From positions 186,001-250,000 of the forward strand of contig NZ_CANLVF010000003.1 in assembly GCF_947494555.1 (NCBI RefSeq): a stretch of DNA of 64,000 bases, given 5' to 3'. This document shows, piece after piece, positions 38,321 to 47,786 of this stretch. Made by a program: the position numbers and the translations under genes. The notes under the pieces were generated by a model. The model did not search any database, was not told where the DNA came from, and saw only the letters and a list, made by a program, of their open reading frames with translations. Within the stretch, counting starts at the first letter, position 1, and every line of letters begins with the position of its first letter. Source of the stretch: an uncultured Roseibium sp. Its GTDB lineage: Bacteria > Pseudomonadota > Alphaproteobacteria > Rhizobiales > Stappiaceae.

Positions 38321-38920
38321 TCAGTCAACCGGCACAACCTGACCTGTGATTGCCCCTTCAACACATTTGGCATAGGCCAGACCGACGCGCCTGGAGGAAA
38401 CCAGTTCATGGCCAGGAAACCAGGCTCCATACTGGTCCGCCGATACCTCCAGCAAACCCGGGCTAACGACATTGATCCGCCGACCTTTTGGCAGGTCGAT
38501 TGCGGCTGACTTCACAAACCCTGCCAAAGCACCGTTCGCCGTTGCAGCGCCTGCTCCCAACAGGACCGGATCGCGATCCAGTATGCCGCTGGTCAGCGTG
38601 AAGGACCCGCCCTCGCGCACTCTATCAAGCCCGCCAAGAACCAGACTGATCTGCGACAGCGCCTTGTTTTCCAGGCCGAAGCGGAACTTGTCGACTGTCA
38701 TATCGCTGATGCGCGCAAATTCGACTTCGCCGGCAGCTGAAATAACGGCATCGACCGGCCCGGTTTGCTCATAAAGGGCCCGGATACTTTCCGGCGAGGT
38801 CAGATCCACCCGGACATCGCCCGAAGACCGGCTTGCCGTGATGACATCGTGACGTGCAGACAACTCGTCATACGCAGCTTTGCCGACGTCACCGGACGCA
38901 CCGACCAGAATGATCTTCAT
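38321..38920 (-). CDS. Short-chain dehydrogenase-like protein without the usual Tyr-Lys pair
   Basis: This 199-residue Rossmann protein has LVGASGDVGKAAYDEL at its start and an AAGEVEF segment in place of NNAG. Where classical SDRs have YxxxK it reads GAGAATANGALAGF, so the catalytic Tyr and Lys appear absent. It may be an atypical SDR that still binds NAD(P). It overlaps the end of the MerR gene by four bases (ATGA) and has GGAGG upstream, so the two are translationally coupled. Confidence 0.8.
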   Translation of the reverse strand: MKIILVGASGDVGKAAYDELSARHDVITASRSSGDVRVDLTSPESIRALYEQTGPVDAVISAAGEVEFARISDMTVDKFRFGLENKALSQISLVLGGLDRVREGGSFTLTSGILDRDPVLLGAGAATANGALAGFVKSAAIDLPKGRRINVVSPGLLEVSADQYGAWFPGHELVSSRRVGLAYAKCVEGAITGQVVPVD

Positions 38921-39279
38921 GACAGACCTCCTTCAATTTTCTCGTAAGCTGCGATCTTGTAGGCGAGCACCTCTTCACAGCGGTCCAGATCGGCTCGCCG
39001 CCGGTGCAAGCGCTTTTCGTGGTTCAGCAACACCTCCCGGCGCTCCGGTATCGTGGTGTCACCTTGCCGGTAAAGCGCGGCAAAGCGCTGCATTTCCTGC
39101 ATCGGCATACCGGTTTTCCGGAGCCAGTAAAGCAATGTGAGCCATTCGACATTTTCAGGAGAAAAGCGCCGCAATCCATCCGGCCCGCGCTCAACGGCCG
39201 GGACGAGGCCGGATTTTTCGTAGTATCGAATCGTATCGGCACTCAGGCCCGACTTTGTCGATGCTTCGGATATGCGCAT
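38917..39279 (-). CDS. MerR family transcriptional regulator
   Basis: This 120-residue regulator has the MerR winged helix (ISEASTKSGLSADTIRYYEK, then SGLVPAVERGPDGLRRFSPE) and a dimerising coiled coil in its C-terminal half. No metal-binding cysteines are present, so it probably senses an organic or redox signal. The start is the ATG at 39277-39279 with AAGGAACACC ahead. The gene shares an operon with the SDR and lies behind a promoter of the type that MerR proteins untwist. Confidence 0.9.
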   Translation of the reverse strand: MRISEASTKSGLSADTIRYYEKSGLVPAVERGPDGLRRFSPENVEWLTLLYWLRKTGMPMQEMQRFAALYRQGDTTIPERREVLLNHEKRLHRRRADLDRCEEVLAYKIAAYEKIEGGLS

Positions 39280-39305
39280 GGGTGTTCCTTCACTGACTTG
39301 AGGCA

Positions 39306-39336
39306 AAACTACCGGGCTGGAGTGGCTCCAAGTCAA
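39306..39336 (-). promoter_or_regulatory. MerR-type promoter with 19-bp spacer and central dyad
   Basis: On the minus strand, TTGACT (39331-39336) is followed after exactly 19 bases by TAGTTT (39306-39311). Inside the spacer lies TGGAG-CCA-CTCCA, an inverted repeat. Overlong 19-base spacers with a dyad between -35 and -10 are the hallmark of MerR-activated promoters. It sits 26 bases upstream of the merR start, so the operon is probably autoregulated. Confidence 0.8.
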
Positions 39337-39391
39337 GTCCGCAGCACAATCGAATTCGCGCAATAGCTTGTCCGGCAAACCGTGCAATCAG

Positions 39392-39436
39392 AATCAGAAA
39401 CGGCGCCGGATCAAATCCAGGCGCCGTTTTCTGATT
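39392..39436 (-). terminator. Terminator hairpin downstream of the 45-residue gene
   Basis: AATCAGAAACGGCGCC (39392-39407) is matched by GGCGCCGTTTTCTGATT (39420-39436), a long A/T-flanked GC hairpin that works in either direction. A second hairpin, GGCCGGCT/AGCCGGCC (39453-39473), lies between it and the small gene. Confidence 0.75.
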
Positions 39437-39478
39437 GATTGGAATTTAACTTGGCCGGCTGGGAAAGCCGGCCGGATG

Positions 39479-39616
39479 TCAGCGCCGGTTGAACGGTAGA
39501 TCAGCAAGTTCGCGCTGGCTCATGCGTTGGATGGCCGGGTGGGACAGCGGATCGGTCCGGTCGTACCAGGACGGCGAAGTCGTTCTTGTCTGACGGCGCA
39601 TAAACAGTTTCATCAT
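39479..39616 (-). CDS. Small basic protein, 45 residues
   Basis: This short frame starts MMKLFMRRQTRTTS, continues with WYDRTDPLSHPAIQRMSQRE, and ends LADLPFNRR. The SHPA.xRMS..ELADLPF end resembles the small Arg-rich proteins (DUF1127-like) that are abundant in alphaproteobacteria and often regulate metabolism or bind RNA. GGAG stands ten bases before the first ATG and a good terminator follows, which support a real gene. It is divergent from the LysR gene. Confidence 0.65.
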   Translation of the reverse strand: MMKLFMRRQTRTTSPSWYDRTDPLSHPAIQRMSQRELADLPFNRR

Positions 39617-39753
39617 GAGTTTTAGTCTCCTTATTATTGTTCTTTTCTTCATGGCCAAATTCCTTTTTCTGAATTTAGCTATGCTGTCTATATATGCCCT
39701 TTTTTCGCTTATAAAAATCGACTTCTTCTACAATTCGATTTAGAATTTCTAAA

Positions 39754-40671
39754 ATGAAGAACCTGAATCGCATTCACTTATCCGGATTGCGCGCCGTTGA
39801 GGCGGTCGCACGGCTCGGCTCGATCAAATCAGCTGCCGGCGAACTCGGCGTGACTGTTGGTGCTGTCAGCCAACAGGTCCAGAAAACGGAAGGCCAGTTG
39901 GGCGTTCAGCTGTTCGAGCGCCGGAACCGGCTGCTTCTGCCGACCGCTCACATGCTTGCCATGCAATCGCATCTGACCTCGGCCATGTCGTCGCTGTCGA
40001 CCGCTATTGCAACCACGGAGCGGGGGCGCGAAGACGCCTTGACGATCTCTGTCGCACCGGTCTTCGCAGGCAAGTGGCTCGTCTGGCATCTTAAAGCCTT
40101 CAACAAGGCACATCCGGGAATTCGCGTCCGTGTGGAAGCCACCGTAGATCTGGTTGATCCTGATACAAGCGATGTCGATCTCTGCATCCGTGTCGGACAA
40201 GGCCCCTATTCCGGCGTGATTGCGGAAAAGCTGCTCAATCAGCGTGTCTTTCCCGTATGCAGCCCATCGCTGGCCAGGCACGTCAAAGAGCCGGCCGATA
40301 TCGGCAAGCTGCCGGTGATCAGAGATCCCGGACAAATGTTTTCCTGGAAGACGTGGCTGGACCTCTTTGGCCTCAGTGAGAGCATCCTGCAGGACGGCCC
40401 GACCTTTTCCGACGGTTCGCTCTGCCTTGATGCTGCCATTGCGGGCCAGGGCGTTTTTCTCGCCTGGGAGACGCTTGCCGTTTATGCGGTTAAGTCCGGG
40501 CAAGTGATTGCCCCGTTCCCGCAACGTCCGGCAACCGGCCTCGGCTACTGGCTGATCAGCGGCAAAACGGCGCCAAAAACCAGAGCGAAACAGTCTTTTG
40601 GAGACTGGCTGAAGAAGGAGATGCAGGCGTCCATCGGGCGCCCCAAGGGTGCTGATGTGATGGAGGTCTAG
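39754..40671 (+). CDS. LysR family transcriptional regulator (GcvA-like)
   Basis: The 305-residue regulator has an N-terminal winged helix (residues 6-65: LSGLRAVEAVARLGSIKSAA, then VGAVSQQVQKTEGQLGVQLF) and a periplasmic-binding-protein-like effector domain. The pattern with PCS-less VFPVCSPSLARHV and DGSLCLDAAIAGQGVFLAWE resembles the GcvA subgroup. It likely controls itself and the divergent small gene; the effector is unknown. Confidence 0.88.
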   Translation: MKNLNRIHLSGLRAVEAVARLGSIKSAAGELGVTVGAVSQQVQKTEGQLGVQLFERRNRLLLPTAHMLAMQSHLTSAMSSLSTAIATTERGREDALTISVAPVFAGKWLVWHLKAFNKAHPGIRVRVEATVDLVDPDTSDVDLCIRVGQGPYSGVIAEKLLNQRVFPVCSPSLARHVKEPADIGKLPVIRDPGQMFSWKTWLDLFGLSESILQDGPTFSDGSLCLDAAIAGQGVFLAWETLAVYAVKSGQVIAPFPQRPATGLGYWLISGKTAPKTRAKQSFGDWLKKEMQASIGRPKGADVMEV

Positions 40672-41330
40672 AGGGTGCGTCCCTCATTGGTCATGCCCCA
40701 TACCATCGAGAAATCAATCCACGCCACCAACCCGCAGAGGCTTTAGCGGCGGGCGGTGCCCAGTTACGCATCCCGACATAGGTCAAAAATTCTCTGGAAA
40801 CGAATGGATCCCCGATCAAGTCGGGGATGACAAACAAATGTTGTCCCGTCTTTGGAACTACGGTGTTTCAACCCGATGAGAGCCGCAAAGTGCGTCGCGG
40901 AAGAAGGTGGTTCGCTCAGGACCCTTTTTCTCAGCGAACAAGGCAGTGCCGGTTAGAATCTAGACCTGGGCGTCGACAACCGGCTTGGCCAAAGCATTCC
41001 GCCTCGTCTTTCCCCTTGCCATCTCCCGGCACTTCGGTACATTGACGCCCATGATTGAGCGCACCGCACATCACTATTGTTCAGGCCACGCCGCATTGAC
41101 GATACGTCTGCGTGCCGTTGCCGTGCGTGTTCCCGAGCTGCAGGGCCCTGCCTGCGGACGATTTATGCGCTGAGGCGCCGGGTCTATCACTTTAAAATTC
41201 GGACGCTTTTCCATTCACTGGGGGCTCACGCAATAATGCGCTTGAGGCCGTGGCATTCGACGCCATTATTCGCTAAAAGACCCCGACTTCTCATTCCGCG
41301 CGCCCAGCGCGCACCGACGACCGAGCACGC
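40672..41330. other. Long intergenic region upstream of pheS
   Basis: About 660 bases without a supported gene. A short palindrome of the dispersed type, CCCCGATCAAGTCGGGG, lies at 40810-40826 and continues as GATGAC. It is similar in style to the putA-end elements. No phenylalanine-rich leader peptide, T-box or tRNA is apparent. Confidence 0.5.
40804..40833. repeat. Short dispersed palindromic element
   Basis: GGATCCCCGATCAAGTCGGGGATGAC contains the inverted arms CCCCGA and TCGGGG. The GGATCC...GGGATGAC ends echo the elements near putA, so it is probably a member of a related, shorter intergenic repeat family. Confidence 0.6.
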
Positions 41331-42413
41331 ATGTCCAATCTCGATACACTAGAATCCGATCTCCTGACGGCCATTGACGGGGCTGAAAACGAAACCGCCC
41401 TTGAAGAGATCCGGGTCCACGCCCTTGGCAAAAAGGGCAAGATATCCGAGCAGATGAAAACGCTCGGCAAAATGACGCCGGAAGAACGCCAGGTCATGGG
41501 CCCTGCCCTGAACGGGTTGAAATCCAAAATCACCGACGCGATCACCGCCCGCAAGGACATTCTGGCAGAGGTGGCGCTGGAACAACGGCTTGCCGGTGAA
41601 AAGGTTGATGTCACCCTGCCGCTGCGGCCCTCCCCGGCCGATACCGGACGTATTCACCCGGTCAGCCAGGTCATAGACGAGCTCACCGCGATATTCGCGG
41701 ATATGGGCTTTTCGATCGCGGAAGGCCCGGACATTGAAACGGATGAGCTGAACTTCACCGCGCTGAATTTCCCTGAAGGCCATCCGGCGCGCGAAATGCA
41801 CGACACGTTCTTCTTCAATGAAAAGGAAGACGGCGACCGCCTCTTGCTGAGAACCCATACCTCGCCGGTCCAGATCCGCACGATGCGCACCCAGGAACCT
41901 CCGATCCGGGTGATCATTCCGGGCCGTACGTATCGTTGCGACAGCGATCAGACCCACACACCGATGTTCCATCAGGTTGAGGGGCTGGTCATCGACAAGG
42001 AAAGCCATTTCGGGCACCTGAAATGGGTGCTTCTGGAATTCTGCAAGGCGTTTTTCGAAGTCGATGACATCAAGATGCGTTTCCGTCCAAGCTTCTTCCC
42101 GTTCACTGAACCGTCGATGGAAGTCGATGTTCAGTGCGACAGATCCGGCGGCGAAGTGAAGATCGGTCAGGGTGAAGACTGGCTGGAAATCCTCGGCTGC
42201 GGCATGGTGCATCCCAATGTGATCCGTAATTGCGGTCTCGATCCGGACGTCTACCAGGGCTTTGCCTGGGGAATGGGGATCGACCGTATTGCGATGCTGA
42301 AATACGGCATGCCGGATCTGAGAGCATTTTTCGACGCGGATATGCGCTGGATCCAGCACTACGGCTTCCGCCCACTCGACCTGCCGACCTTGTTCGGTGG
42401 CCTGTCCAACTAA
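41331..42413 (+). CDS. pheS: Phenylalanine--tRNA ligase alpha subunit
   Basis: PheS forms an alpha2beta2 enzyme with PheT and charges tRNA-Phe. The 360-residue protein has the N-terminal coiled coil that binds tRNA, class II motif 2 [26 protein letters not shown] and motif 3 [14 protein letters not shown]. The gene leads an operon with one inserted gene and then pheT. Confidence 0.97.
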   Translation: MSNLDTLESDLLTAIDGAENETALEEIRVHALGKKGKISEQMKTLGKMTPEERQVMGPALNGLKSKITDAITARKDILAEVALEQRLAGEKVDVTLPLRPSPADTGRIHPVSQVIDELTAIFADMGFSIAEGPDIETDELNFTALNFPEGHPAREMHDTFFFNEKEDGDRLLLRTHTSPVQIRTMRTQEPPIRVIIPGRTYRCDSDQTHTPMFHQVEGLVIDKESHFGHLKWVLLEFCKAFFEVDDIKMRFRPSFFPFTEPSMEVDVQCDRSGGEVKIGQGEDWLEILGCGMVHPNVIRNCGLDPDVYQGFAWGMGIDRIAMLKYGMPDLRAFFDADMRWIQHYGFRPLDLPTLFGGLSN

Positions 42414-42439
42414 TCTCACGGATCTGGGGGCGCCCTTTG

Positions 42440-43093
42440 ATGTCATTGCTGACCCGAATTTATCTCATCTCTGCCATGCTGATAGCCGCTGTCCTGCCGG
42501 CGGCAGCCCAGACAACGGACAGAGACGAACGTGTCCCGACGCCGACATCCTTCATGGAAGCCTGCGCGGAGAAAATCGAGTCGCGCGGTCGCCTGAGGTT
42601 TTGCGACACATATTTCCGCGACAAGCTCGGTACGGAAGCGGACGCTTTGCTTTACCTGCGCGACAGGATCACCACCCTGCGCGCCAATCACGAACTCAGC
42701 TCTGCCGAGAAATATCAGAGCTTCCTGCAGGCAATCTACATTGTCGCCTTTTTGACGATTGCCTCGATCGTGCTGATCGCCAGCGACCGCCGCATAGGCG
42801 GAACCGCCAAATGGGCCGGCCTCACAAGCACAGCCGCCCTGCTCGTCATGGTGATCATCGTGGCGATGGGCTGGCTTGGCAAATACCGGGCGGAATACTC
42901 CGCCCAGGTTGAACTCGGGATCCTGCGGGACCGGATCGAGGCCGAGGCTGCCCAGTCTATTGCCACCAACCAGCAGATCACGCCGGACATGGTGCGCCGC
43001 TGGACAGGCGAATTCGGGGAAATCGGCCGTCGCTTTGCCGAAAGCTACGGCAACGCGACCGTACTGCCCGAAGTGGACCGCTTCGGCAACTGA
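42440..43093 (+). CDS. Hypothetical exported membrane protein between pheS and pheT
   Basis: The 217-residue protein begins with a signal peptide (LISAMLIAAVLPAAAQTT). It has a short region with two cysteines (EACAEKI, RFCDTYF), two transmembrane helices (about residues 95-115 and 123-145) and a C-terminal helical tail. I do not recognise a family. Its insertion 26 bp after pheS and 61 bp before pheT puts it in the same transcript, although its role has no evident link to tRNA charging. Confidence 0.75.
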   Translation: MSLLTRIYLISAMLIAAVLPAAAQTTDRDERVPTPTSFMEACAEKIESRGRLRFCDTYFRDKLGTEADALLYLRDRITTLRANHELSSAEKYQSFLQAIYIVAFLTIASIVLIASDRRIGGTAKWAGLTSTAALLVMVIIVAMGWLGKYRAEYSAQVELGILRDRIEAEAAQSIATNQQITPDMVRRWTGEFGEIGRRFAESYGNATVLPEVDRFGN

Positions 43094-43154
43094 CGGCGTC
43101 ACCTGACAGGATTCGCGGCCCGAACGCGCCGCCAAGCGATAAAGAGTTATTGAG

Positions 43155-45572
43155 ATGAAATTCACCCTTTCCTGGCTCAAGGAGCATCTGGAAACCGACG
43201 CAACGCTGGACGATATTGTCGAAACTCTCACCATGGTCGGGCTCGAGGTCGAAGACGTTACCAATCGTGCCGACAGGCTGAAACCGTTCCGGATCGCACG
43301 GGTTCTGGAAGCTGAACAGCATCCGAACGCAGACAGGCTGCGCGTGCTCAAGGTGGATACGGGCGAAGGCGAGCCGGTTCAGATCGTATGCGGTGCGCCC
43401 AACGCGAGAGCAGGCCTTGTTGGCGTACTCGGCAATCCTGGCGACTACATTCCCGGTCTCGACATCACGCTCTCCGTCGGCAAAATCCGCGATGTCGAAA
43501 GTTTCGGCATGATGTGTTCGGAACGGGAGCTTGAGCTCTCCGACGAGCATGACGGCATTATCGACTTGCCGGAGGATGCTCCGGTTGGCGTCAATTACGC
43601 AGAATGGGCGGGTCTGGACGAGCCGGTTATCGAAATCGGCCTGACGCCGAACCGTCCGGACTGCACGGGCGTCTACGGGATTGCCCGCGACCTGGCGGCT
43701 GCCGGACTCGGCAAGCTGAAGGAACGCTCGCCTGAGCAGATCCGCGGAAGCTATCCGTGTCCGGTCACCGTTTCCCTCGATTTCGGCGACACCAAACCGA
43801 TGTGCAAGGCCTTCGGGCTCAGACTTGTCAGGGGCGTGAAAAACGGGCCTTCGCCGAAATGGCTCCAGGACCGCCTGATTGCAATCGGTCTGCGGCCCAT
43901 CAATATTCTGGTCGACATCACCAACTACATCACGTTCGATCAGGGCCGCCCGCTTCATGTCTTCGACGCGGATAAAACTCACGGCAACCTTGTCGTGCGG
44001 CGCGGTACGTCCGGTGAGACAATCGAGGGCCTGAACGGAAAGTCCTACGAGATCGACGAAACAGTCTGCGTGATTGCGGATGACAACGGCGTTGAAAGCC
44101 TTGGCGGCATCCTGGGCGGCGAACCATCCGGATGTACGGAGGATACGGTCAACGTGTTGATCGAATCCGCTCTTTGGGACGAAGACGACATTGCCGCGAC
44201 AGGCCGGAAACTTGGTGTCAATACGGATGCCCGATACCGGTTTGAGCGCGGGGTCGATCCCGATTACATGATGCCAGGCCTGGAATACGCAACGCGCATG
44301 GTGCTGGACCTGTGCGGTGGAGAGGCGTCGGAAACCACTCAGGCGGGACGCGTTCCCGACAGCAGTAACATCATCGATTTTCCCTATTCGGAGATCCGGC
44401 GCCTGTCGGGTGTCGAAGTGTCCCAGGCGGAAGCAAATCTGACCCTGAAGTCGCTTGGCTTCTGGATTTCCGGGGCGGGGGAGACGGTCAGGGTAGCTGC
44501 ACCGAGCTGGCGCCCGGACATCGAGGGCAAAGCAGACCTGGTCGAGGAAATCGTCAGGATCATTGGTCTCGACCGTGTTCCGCTGACGCCGTTGCCACGC
44601 ACCGGGACTGTCGGCCAGAAGGTTCTCACGACAGGACAGATCCGGCGCAACAAGGCTCGCCGTGCCCTTGCCGCACGCGGGTTCAACGAAGCGGTGACGT
44701 GGTCCTTCATCTCCAAGCCACAAGCGGAGCTCTTCGGTGGCGGAGGTGCGGCACTCGCCCTTGCCAACCCGATTTCCCACGAGATGTCGGACATGCGCCC
44801 CAGCCTGTTGCCAGGGCTTTTGATGGCGGCGCAGCGCAATGCCGATCGCGGCTTTGGCGATGTCGCCCTCTTCGAGATCGGCCAGATTTTCCGGGATGAC
44901 AGTCCGGAGGGGCAGAAAATGGTTGCCGCAGGCGTGCGCCGGGGCACGGCCAAGCTCCTGGGCTCCGGGCGTCATTGGTCCGGGTCTTCAGCCCACGTGG
45001 ATGTCTACGACGCCAAGGCCGACGCTGAAGCGGCACTGGCGGCAATCGGTGCACCCGTCGACCGGCTTCAGGTCTACACCGATGCGCCGTCAACCTTCCA
45101 TCCGGGCCGGTCGGGCTCCCTGAAACTTGGCCCGAAAAACACACTTGCCGTCTTTGGCGAAGTGCATCCGCGCACTCTGGCAGATCTTGATATTGATGGC
45201 CCGCTCGTTGCGTTCGAAATCGACCTGGACGCCTTGCCGCAACCGAAGAAAAGGGGCGGTGGCTCGAAAGGCGCACTTAATGCCAGCCATCTCATGCCGG
45301 TCCGGCGCGACTTCGCGTTTCTGGTTGGCAAGGACGTAACGGCCGAGACCCTTCTCAAATCGGCAAGAGGTGCGGAAAAGACACTGATTGCGGAAGTTAC
45401 CCTGTTCGATATCTATGAAGGGCAAGGCGTTCCGGAAGGCCAGAAATCCGTCGCAATTGACGTGCTGCTGCAGCCGCGTCAAAAGACGTTGACGGACGAG
45501 GAAATCGATGCGGTCGCCCGGAAAATCATCGCCAATGTCGAGAAAGCGACAGGCGGAACGCTCAGGGGATAG
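43155..45572 (+). CDS. pheT: Phenylalanine--tRNA ligase beta subunit
   Basis: The 805-residue beta subunit carries the EMAP/OB-fold tRNA-binding domain near residues 39-150 ([20 protein letters not shown]), the B3/B4 editing domain and the B5 domain. It then has the inactive catalytic-core module and the C-terminal ferredoxin-like anticodon-binding domain ([14 protein letters not shown]). It pairs with PheS. Confidence 0.97.
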   Translation: MKFTLSWLKEHLETDATLDDIVETLTMVGLEVEDVTNRADRLKPFRIARVLEAEQHPNADRLRVLKVDTGEGEPVQIVCGAPNARAGLVGVLGNPGDYIPGLDITLSVGKIRDVESFGMMCSERELELSDEHDGIIDLPEDAPVGVNYAEWAGLDEPVIEIGLTPNRPDCTGVYGIARDLAAAGLGKLKERSPEQIRGSYPCPVTVSLDFGDTKPMCKAFGLRLVRGVKNGPSPKWLQDRLIAIGLRPINILVDITNYITFDQGRPLHVFDADKTHGNLVVRRGTSGETIEGLNGKSYEIDETVCVIADDNGVESLGGILGGEPSGCTEDTVNVLIESALWDEDDIAATGRKLGVNTDARYRFERGVDPDYMMPGLEYATRMVLDLCGGEASETTQAGRVPDSSNIIDFPYSEIRRLSGVEVSQAEANLTLKSLGFWISGAGETVRVAAPSWRPDIEGKADLVEEIVRIIGLDRVPLTPLPRTGTVGQKVLTTGQIRRNKARRALAARGFNEAVTWSFISKPQAELFGGGGAALALANPISHEMSDMRPSLLPGLLMAAQRNADRGFGDVALFEIGQIFRDDSPEGQKMVAAGVRRGTAKLLGSGRHWSGSSAHVDVYDAKADAEAALAAIGAPVDRLQVYTDAPSTFHPGRSGSLKLGPKNTLAVFGEVHPRTLADLDIDGPLVAFEIDLDALPQPKKRGGGSKGALNASHLMPVRRDFAFLVGKDVTAETLLKSARGAEKTLIAEVTLFDIYEGQGVPEGQKSVAIDVLLQPRQKTLTDEEIDAVARKIIANVEKATGGTLRG

Positions 45573-45604
45573 TCAAGACCTGCGATGAATGGGACTGCGC
45601 AGCG

Positions 45605-45925
45605 TCAATTATTGCTGCTGCGCGGATCCACGCAAATCTGCACCGGACACTTGGGTTGGTCCTTTGTCGGAACATTCGTTGTCCGCAGCGTCTGATTCGA
45701 AAAACAACTGTTCCGGCTCGACACATAACGGTCGAACCTTACGTCACCCGACTTCAGGTTGATCGCGCCGAATCTCTTGATCAGATCGTGAGTCTGTTCG
45801 CAGGTCAGCTGGACCGTGTTGGGCTGGCGCCGGGTCTGTGCATCTGCGGGCTGAGTACATAGGATAAACAGAACCGAACACAAACCGGCTGCGACCGAAG
45901 GCCCTGCAATTTTCAGTTGCTTCAT
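45605..45925 (-). CDS. Small exported four-cysteine protein, paralogue A
   Basis: This 106-residue protein has a signal peptide ending near ADAQ, then the pattern TCEQTHDLIKRFGAIN, VRFDRYVSSRNSC, VPTKDQPKCPVQICVDP. Four cysteines remain in the mature part and could form two disulfides. Two further genes with the same pattern follow on the same strand. The family is widespread, in my recollection, among rhizobia-like bacteria and has no known function. Confidence 0.75.
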   Translation of the reverse strand: MKQLKIAGPSVAAGLCSVLFILCTQPADAQTRRQPNTVQLTCEQTHDLIKRFGAINLKSGDVRFDRYVSSRNSCFSNQTLRTTNVPTKDQPKCPVQICVDPRSSNN

Positions 45926-46141
45926 TGTATTGTTCCCGCCCGTCGCAAGACCAGTTCTGTATTCTCAGGCATTTGTTCGTAATATCTTAGGTCCGGCATC
46001 GAGAAGTAGGCAATCCTTGTTTCATAAATGTGAAACGGTTCTGAACGGCGACTGCTTCCAAACAGATCGGCGCAAGTCATACACCGTTGGAAGCTTGTAT
46101 CCGTTTTTAGCGAAAAAATCTTGATCAAGAGATAATTTTGG

Positions 46142-46465
46142 TTAGCGGAAGTTCCGGCTCCTGAAGCACCTGTTGCCGACCGGGCATTTCGGGTTGTCCT
46201 TGGTCGCGGCAAATTTGGGACGCATCATGTTCGTTTCAGGCAGGCAATAGCGCACATCGGAAATAAACCTGTCGAATGTCGACGGACCGGTGGTCATCAC
46301 CACGCTGCCGCGCTGTTTCACCAGAGACTGCGCCTGCGCACAGGTAAGTTGGCGCGTGTCGGGACGCGCGGACTGCGCCTGGAGGGATGATTGACCGGAC
46401 AGGAACAGCGCGATCGCGATCGGGACCAGGGCAATGCCCGACCGCACAGAAACACCTTTTGCCAT
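46142..46465 (-). CDS. Small exported four-cysteine protein, paralogue B
   Basis: The 107-residue protein has a signal peptide (ALVPIAIALFLSGQSSLQAQ) and the same framework as its neighbours: TCAQAQSLVKQRGSVVMTTG, STFDRFISDVRYC, ATKDNPKCPVGNRC. Cysteine positions and the DxxxC spacing match paralogues A and C. Confidence 0.78.
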   Translation of the reverse strand: MAKGVSVRSGIALVPIAIALFLSGQSSLQAQSARPDTRQLTCAQAQSLVKQRGSVVMTTGPSTFDRFISDVRYCLPETNMMRPKFAATKDNPKCPVGNRCFRSRNFR

Positions 46466-46561
46466 TTACCCGCTCCTACTGGTTGCCGCAGAGATCAAAT
46501 TCCGGTGTCCCGCTATGCCGACAACTTCGTTAGACGGCAATCGCTCTTTAACAGAGTAGGC

Positions 46562-46912
46562 CTAGTTGTTGAACCTGAGAATGTTAGGATCAATACAGAC
46601 CCGGACCCGGCAACGCTTGACGTCTTTCGTCGGGACCCACTGGTTCCGCGCCACTTCGCCGTGCTGACAGAAATTCTTTGTATAGACATATCTGTCGAAC
46701 GTGTACTGACCGGTACTCATGACAACTGCGCCGTTTTGCTCGATCAACGACTGGACCTGCGAACAGGACATGGCCCGGGTGTCGGGCCGGCGCGACTGAG
46801 CGTCTGCGGGATGAAAAGAAACAAACACCACTGCAGCGGACCCGAGTGCCAGAAGCATCAAGTTACCTGTCCCGCCGCCGGTTTTTTTTGTGAAAACGGT
46901 CATATGCAACAT
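46562..46912 (-). CDS. Small exported four-cysteine protein, paralogue C
   Basis: The 116-residue protein (M4 at 46903 is an alternative start) has a hydrophobic export segment (NLMLLALGSAAVVFVSFHPA). It then has SCSQVQSLIEQNGAVVMSTG, YTFDRYVYTKNFC, VPTKDVKRCRVRVCIDP. It is most similar to A in its last third. The three genes are separate units with 100-215 bp between them and probably arose by tandem duplication. Confidence 0.78.
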   Translation of the reverse strand: MLHMTVFTKKTGGGTGNLMLLALGSAAVVFVSFHPADAQSRRPDTRAMSCSQVQSLIEQNGAVVMSTGQYTFDRYVYTKNFCQHGEVARNQWVPTKDVKRCRVRVCIDPNILRFNN

Positions 46913-47087
46913 CCAAGCGTGGTTGCCCCCGTATCCACCATGGCACCCCGACCGCGTGTGTCAAGCAACACGGCGGTGTCCAGCTGAGACGCCATTTTCA
47001 ACCAACTTGAGTGGCCCTGCAAAAAGTACGGATGTCGCAAGCCTCAGAATCGGCTAGTGTTTTTTGCCAATCCCGCAGGATGACTTG

Positions 47088-47738
47088 ATGACCGACATTC
47101 AGGCAACAAAAGGCCCCCTCGTCACGCTCGGCAACCCTTACGAGGCCAGTGAACAGGAGCGCTGCGCGCGTCTCAGGGAGATCATCGTCGGCATCCCGCA
47201 TATCATGACCATACTCCTGACGGTTCGCGACCTTCAGCTCCCCGATGCCTGGCTGGTGTCCGGCGGGATCTACCAGACTGTCTGGAACGTCATCACGGAT
47301 CGACCGCTTTTGCACGGCATCAAAGATTTCGATGTCATTTATTTCGATGGCCGCGATCCGTCTTACGAGGCTGAAGACAGGGTGATCAAGCAAGTGGAAG
47401 CTGCACTTCCTGATCTTGCAGCGCTGCTGGAAGTCCGCAACCAGGCGCGCGTGCATCTTTGGTATGAAAAGAAGTTCGGCCGTCCCTATCGCCCGCTTGA
47501 CTGTTCCATGGACGCCTTGACGACCTATGCCGCGCGAACCCACGCAGTCGCGCTACGGATGGACGAACATGGCGAACCTGTTGTTCACGCACCATTCGGA
47601 CTGGCGAACCTTTTCGCGATGCGGCTGGTGCCGAACTACGCCCAGATGAACCCGGAAACCTATGCCGAAAAGGCCGGGAGGATGAAAGCCTCGTGGCCGG
47701 AGTTGGAGATCATTCCCTGGGAACAAGATTGCCGGTAA
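47088..47738 (+). CDS. Nucleotidyltransferase-fold protein (DUF925/NTP_transf_6-like)
   Basis: The 216-residue protein has SGGIYQTVWNVITDRP and GIKDFDVIYFDGRD, in which the GxW...DxD pattern resembles nucleotidyltransferases. RPLDCSMDALTTYAARTHAV follows. The family's substrate is unknown. The ATG at 47088 has AGGATGACTTG ahead and is preferred over TTG 47064. Confidence 0.8.
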   Translation: MTDIQATKGPLVTLGNPYEASEQERCARLREIIVGIPHIMTILLTVRDLQLPDAWLVSGGIYQTVWNVITDRPLLHGIKDFDVIYFDGRDPSYEAEDRVIKQVEAALPDLAALLEVRNQARVHLWYEKKFGRPYRPLDCSMDALTTYAARTHAVALRMDEHGEPVVHAPFGLANLFAMRLVPNYAQMNPETYAEKAGRMKASWPELEIIPWEQDCR

Positions 47739-47786
47739 GCTGATACCTTAGCGTGCGCCTTCGCTGAACGCACAATGAAATACGGT

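Noticed and set aside
40672..41330. Phenylalanine attenuator or leader peptide upstream of pheS
   Set aside because: No short Phe-rich frame or competing hairpins could be found in this long gap.
42978..44975. 665-codon minus-strand frame opposite pheT
   Set aside because: It is entirely antisense to the unmistakable pheT gene and lacks any family features.
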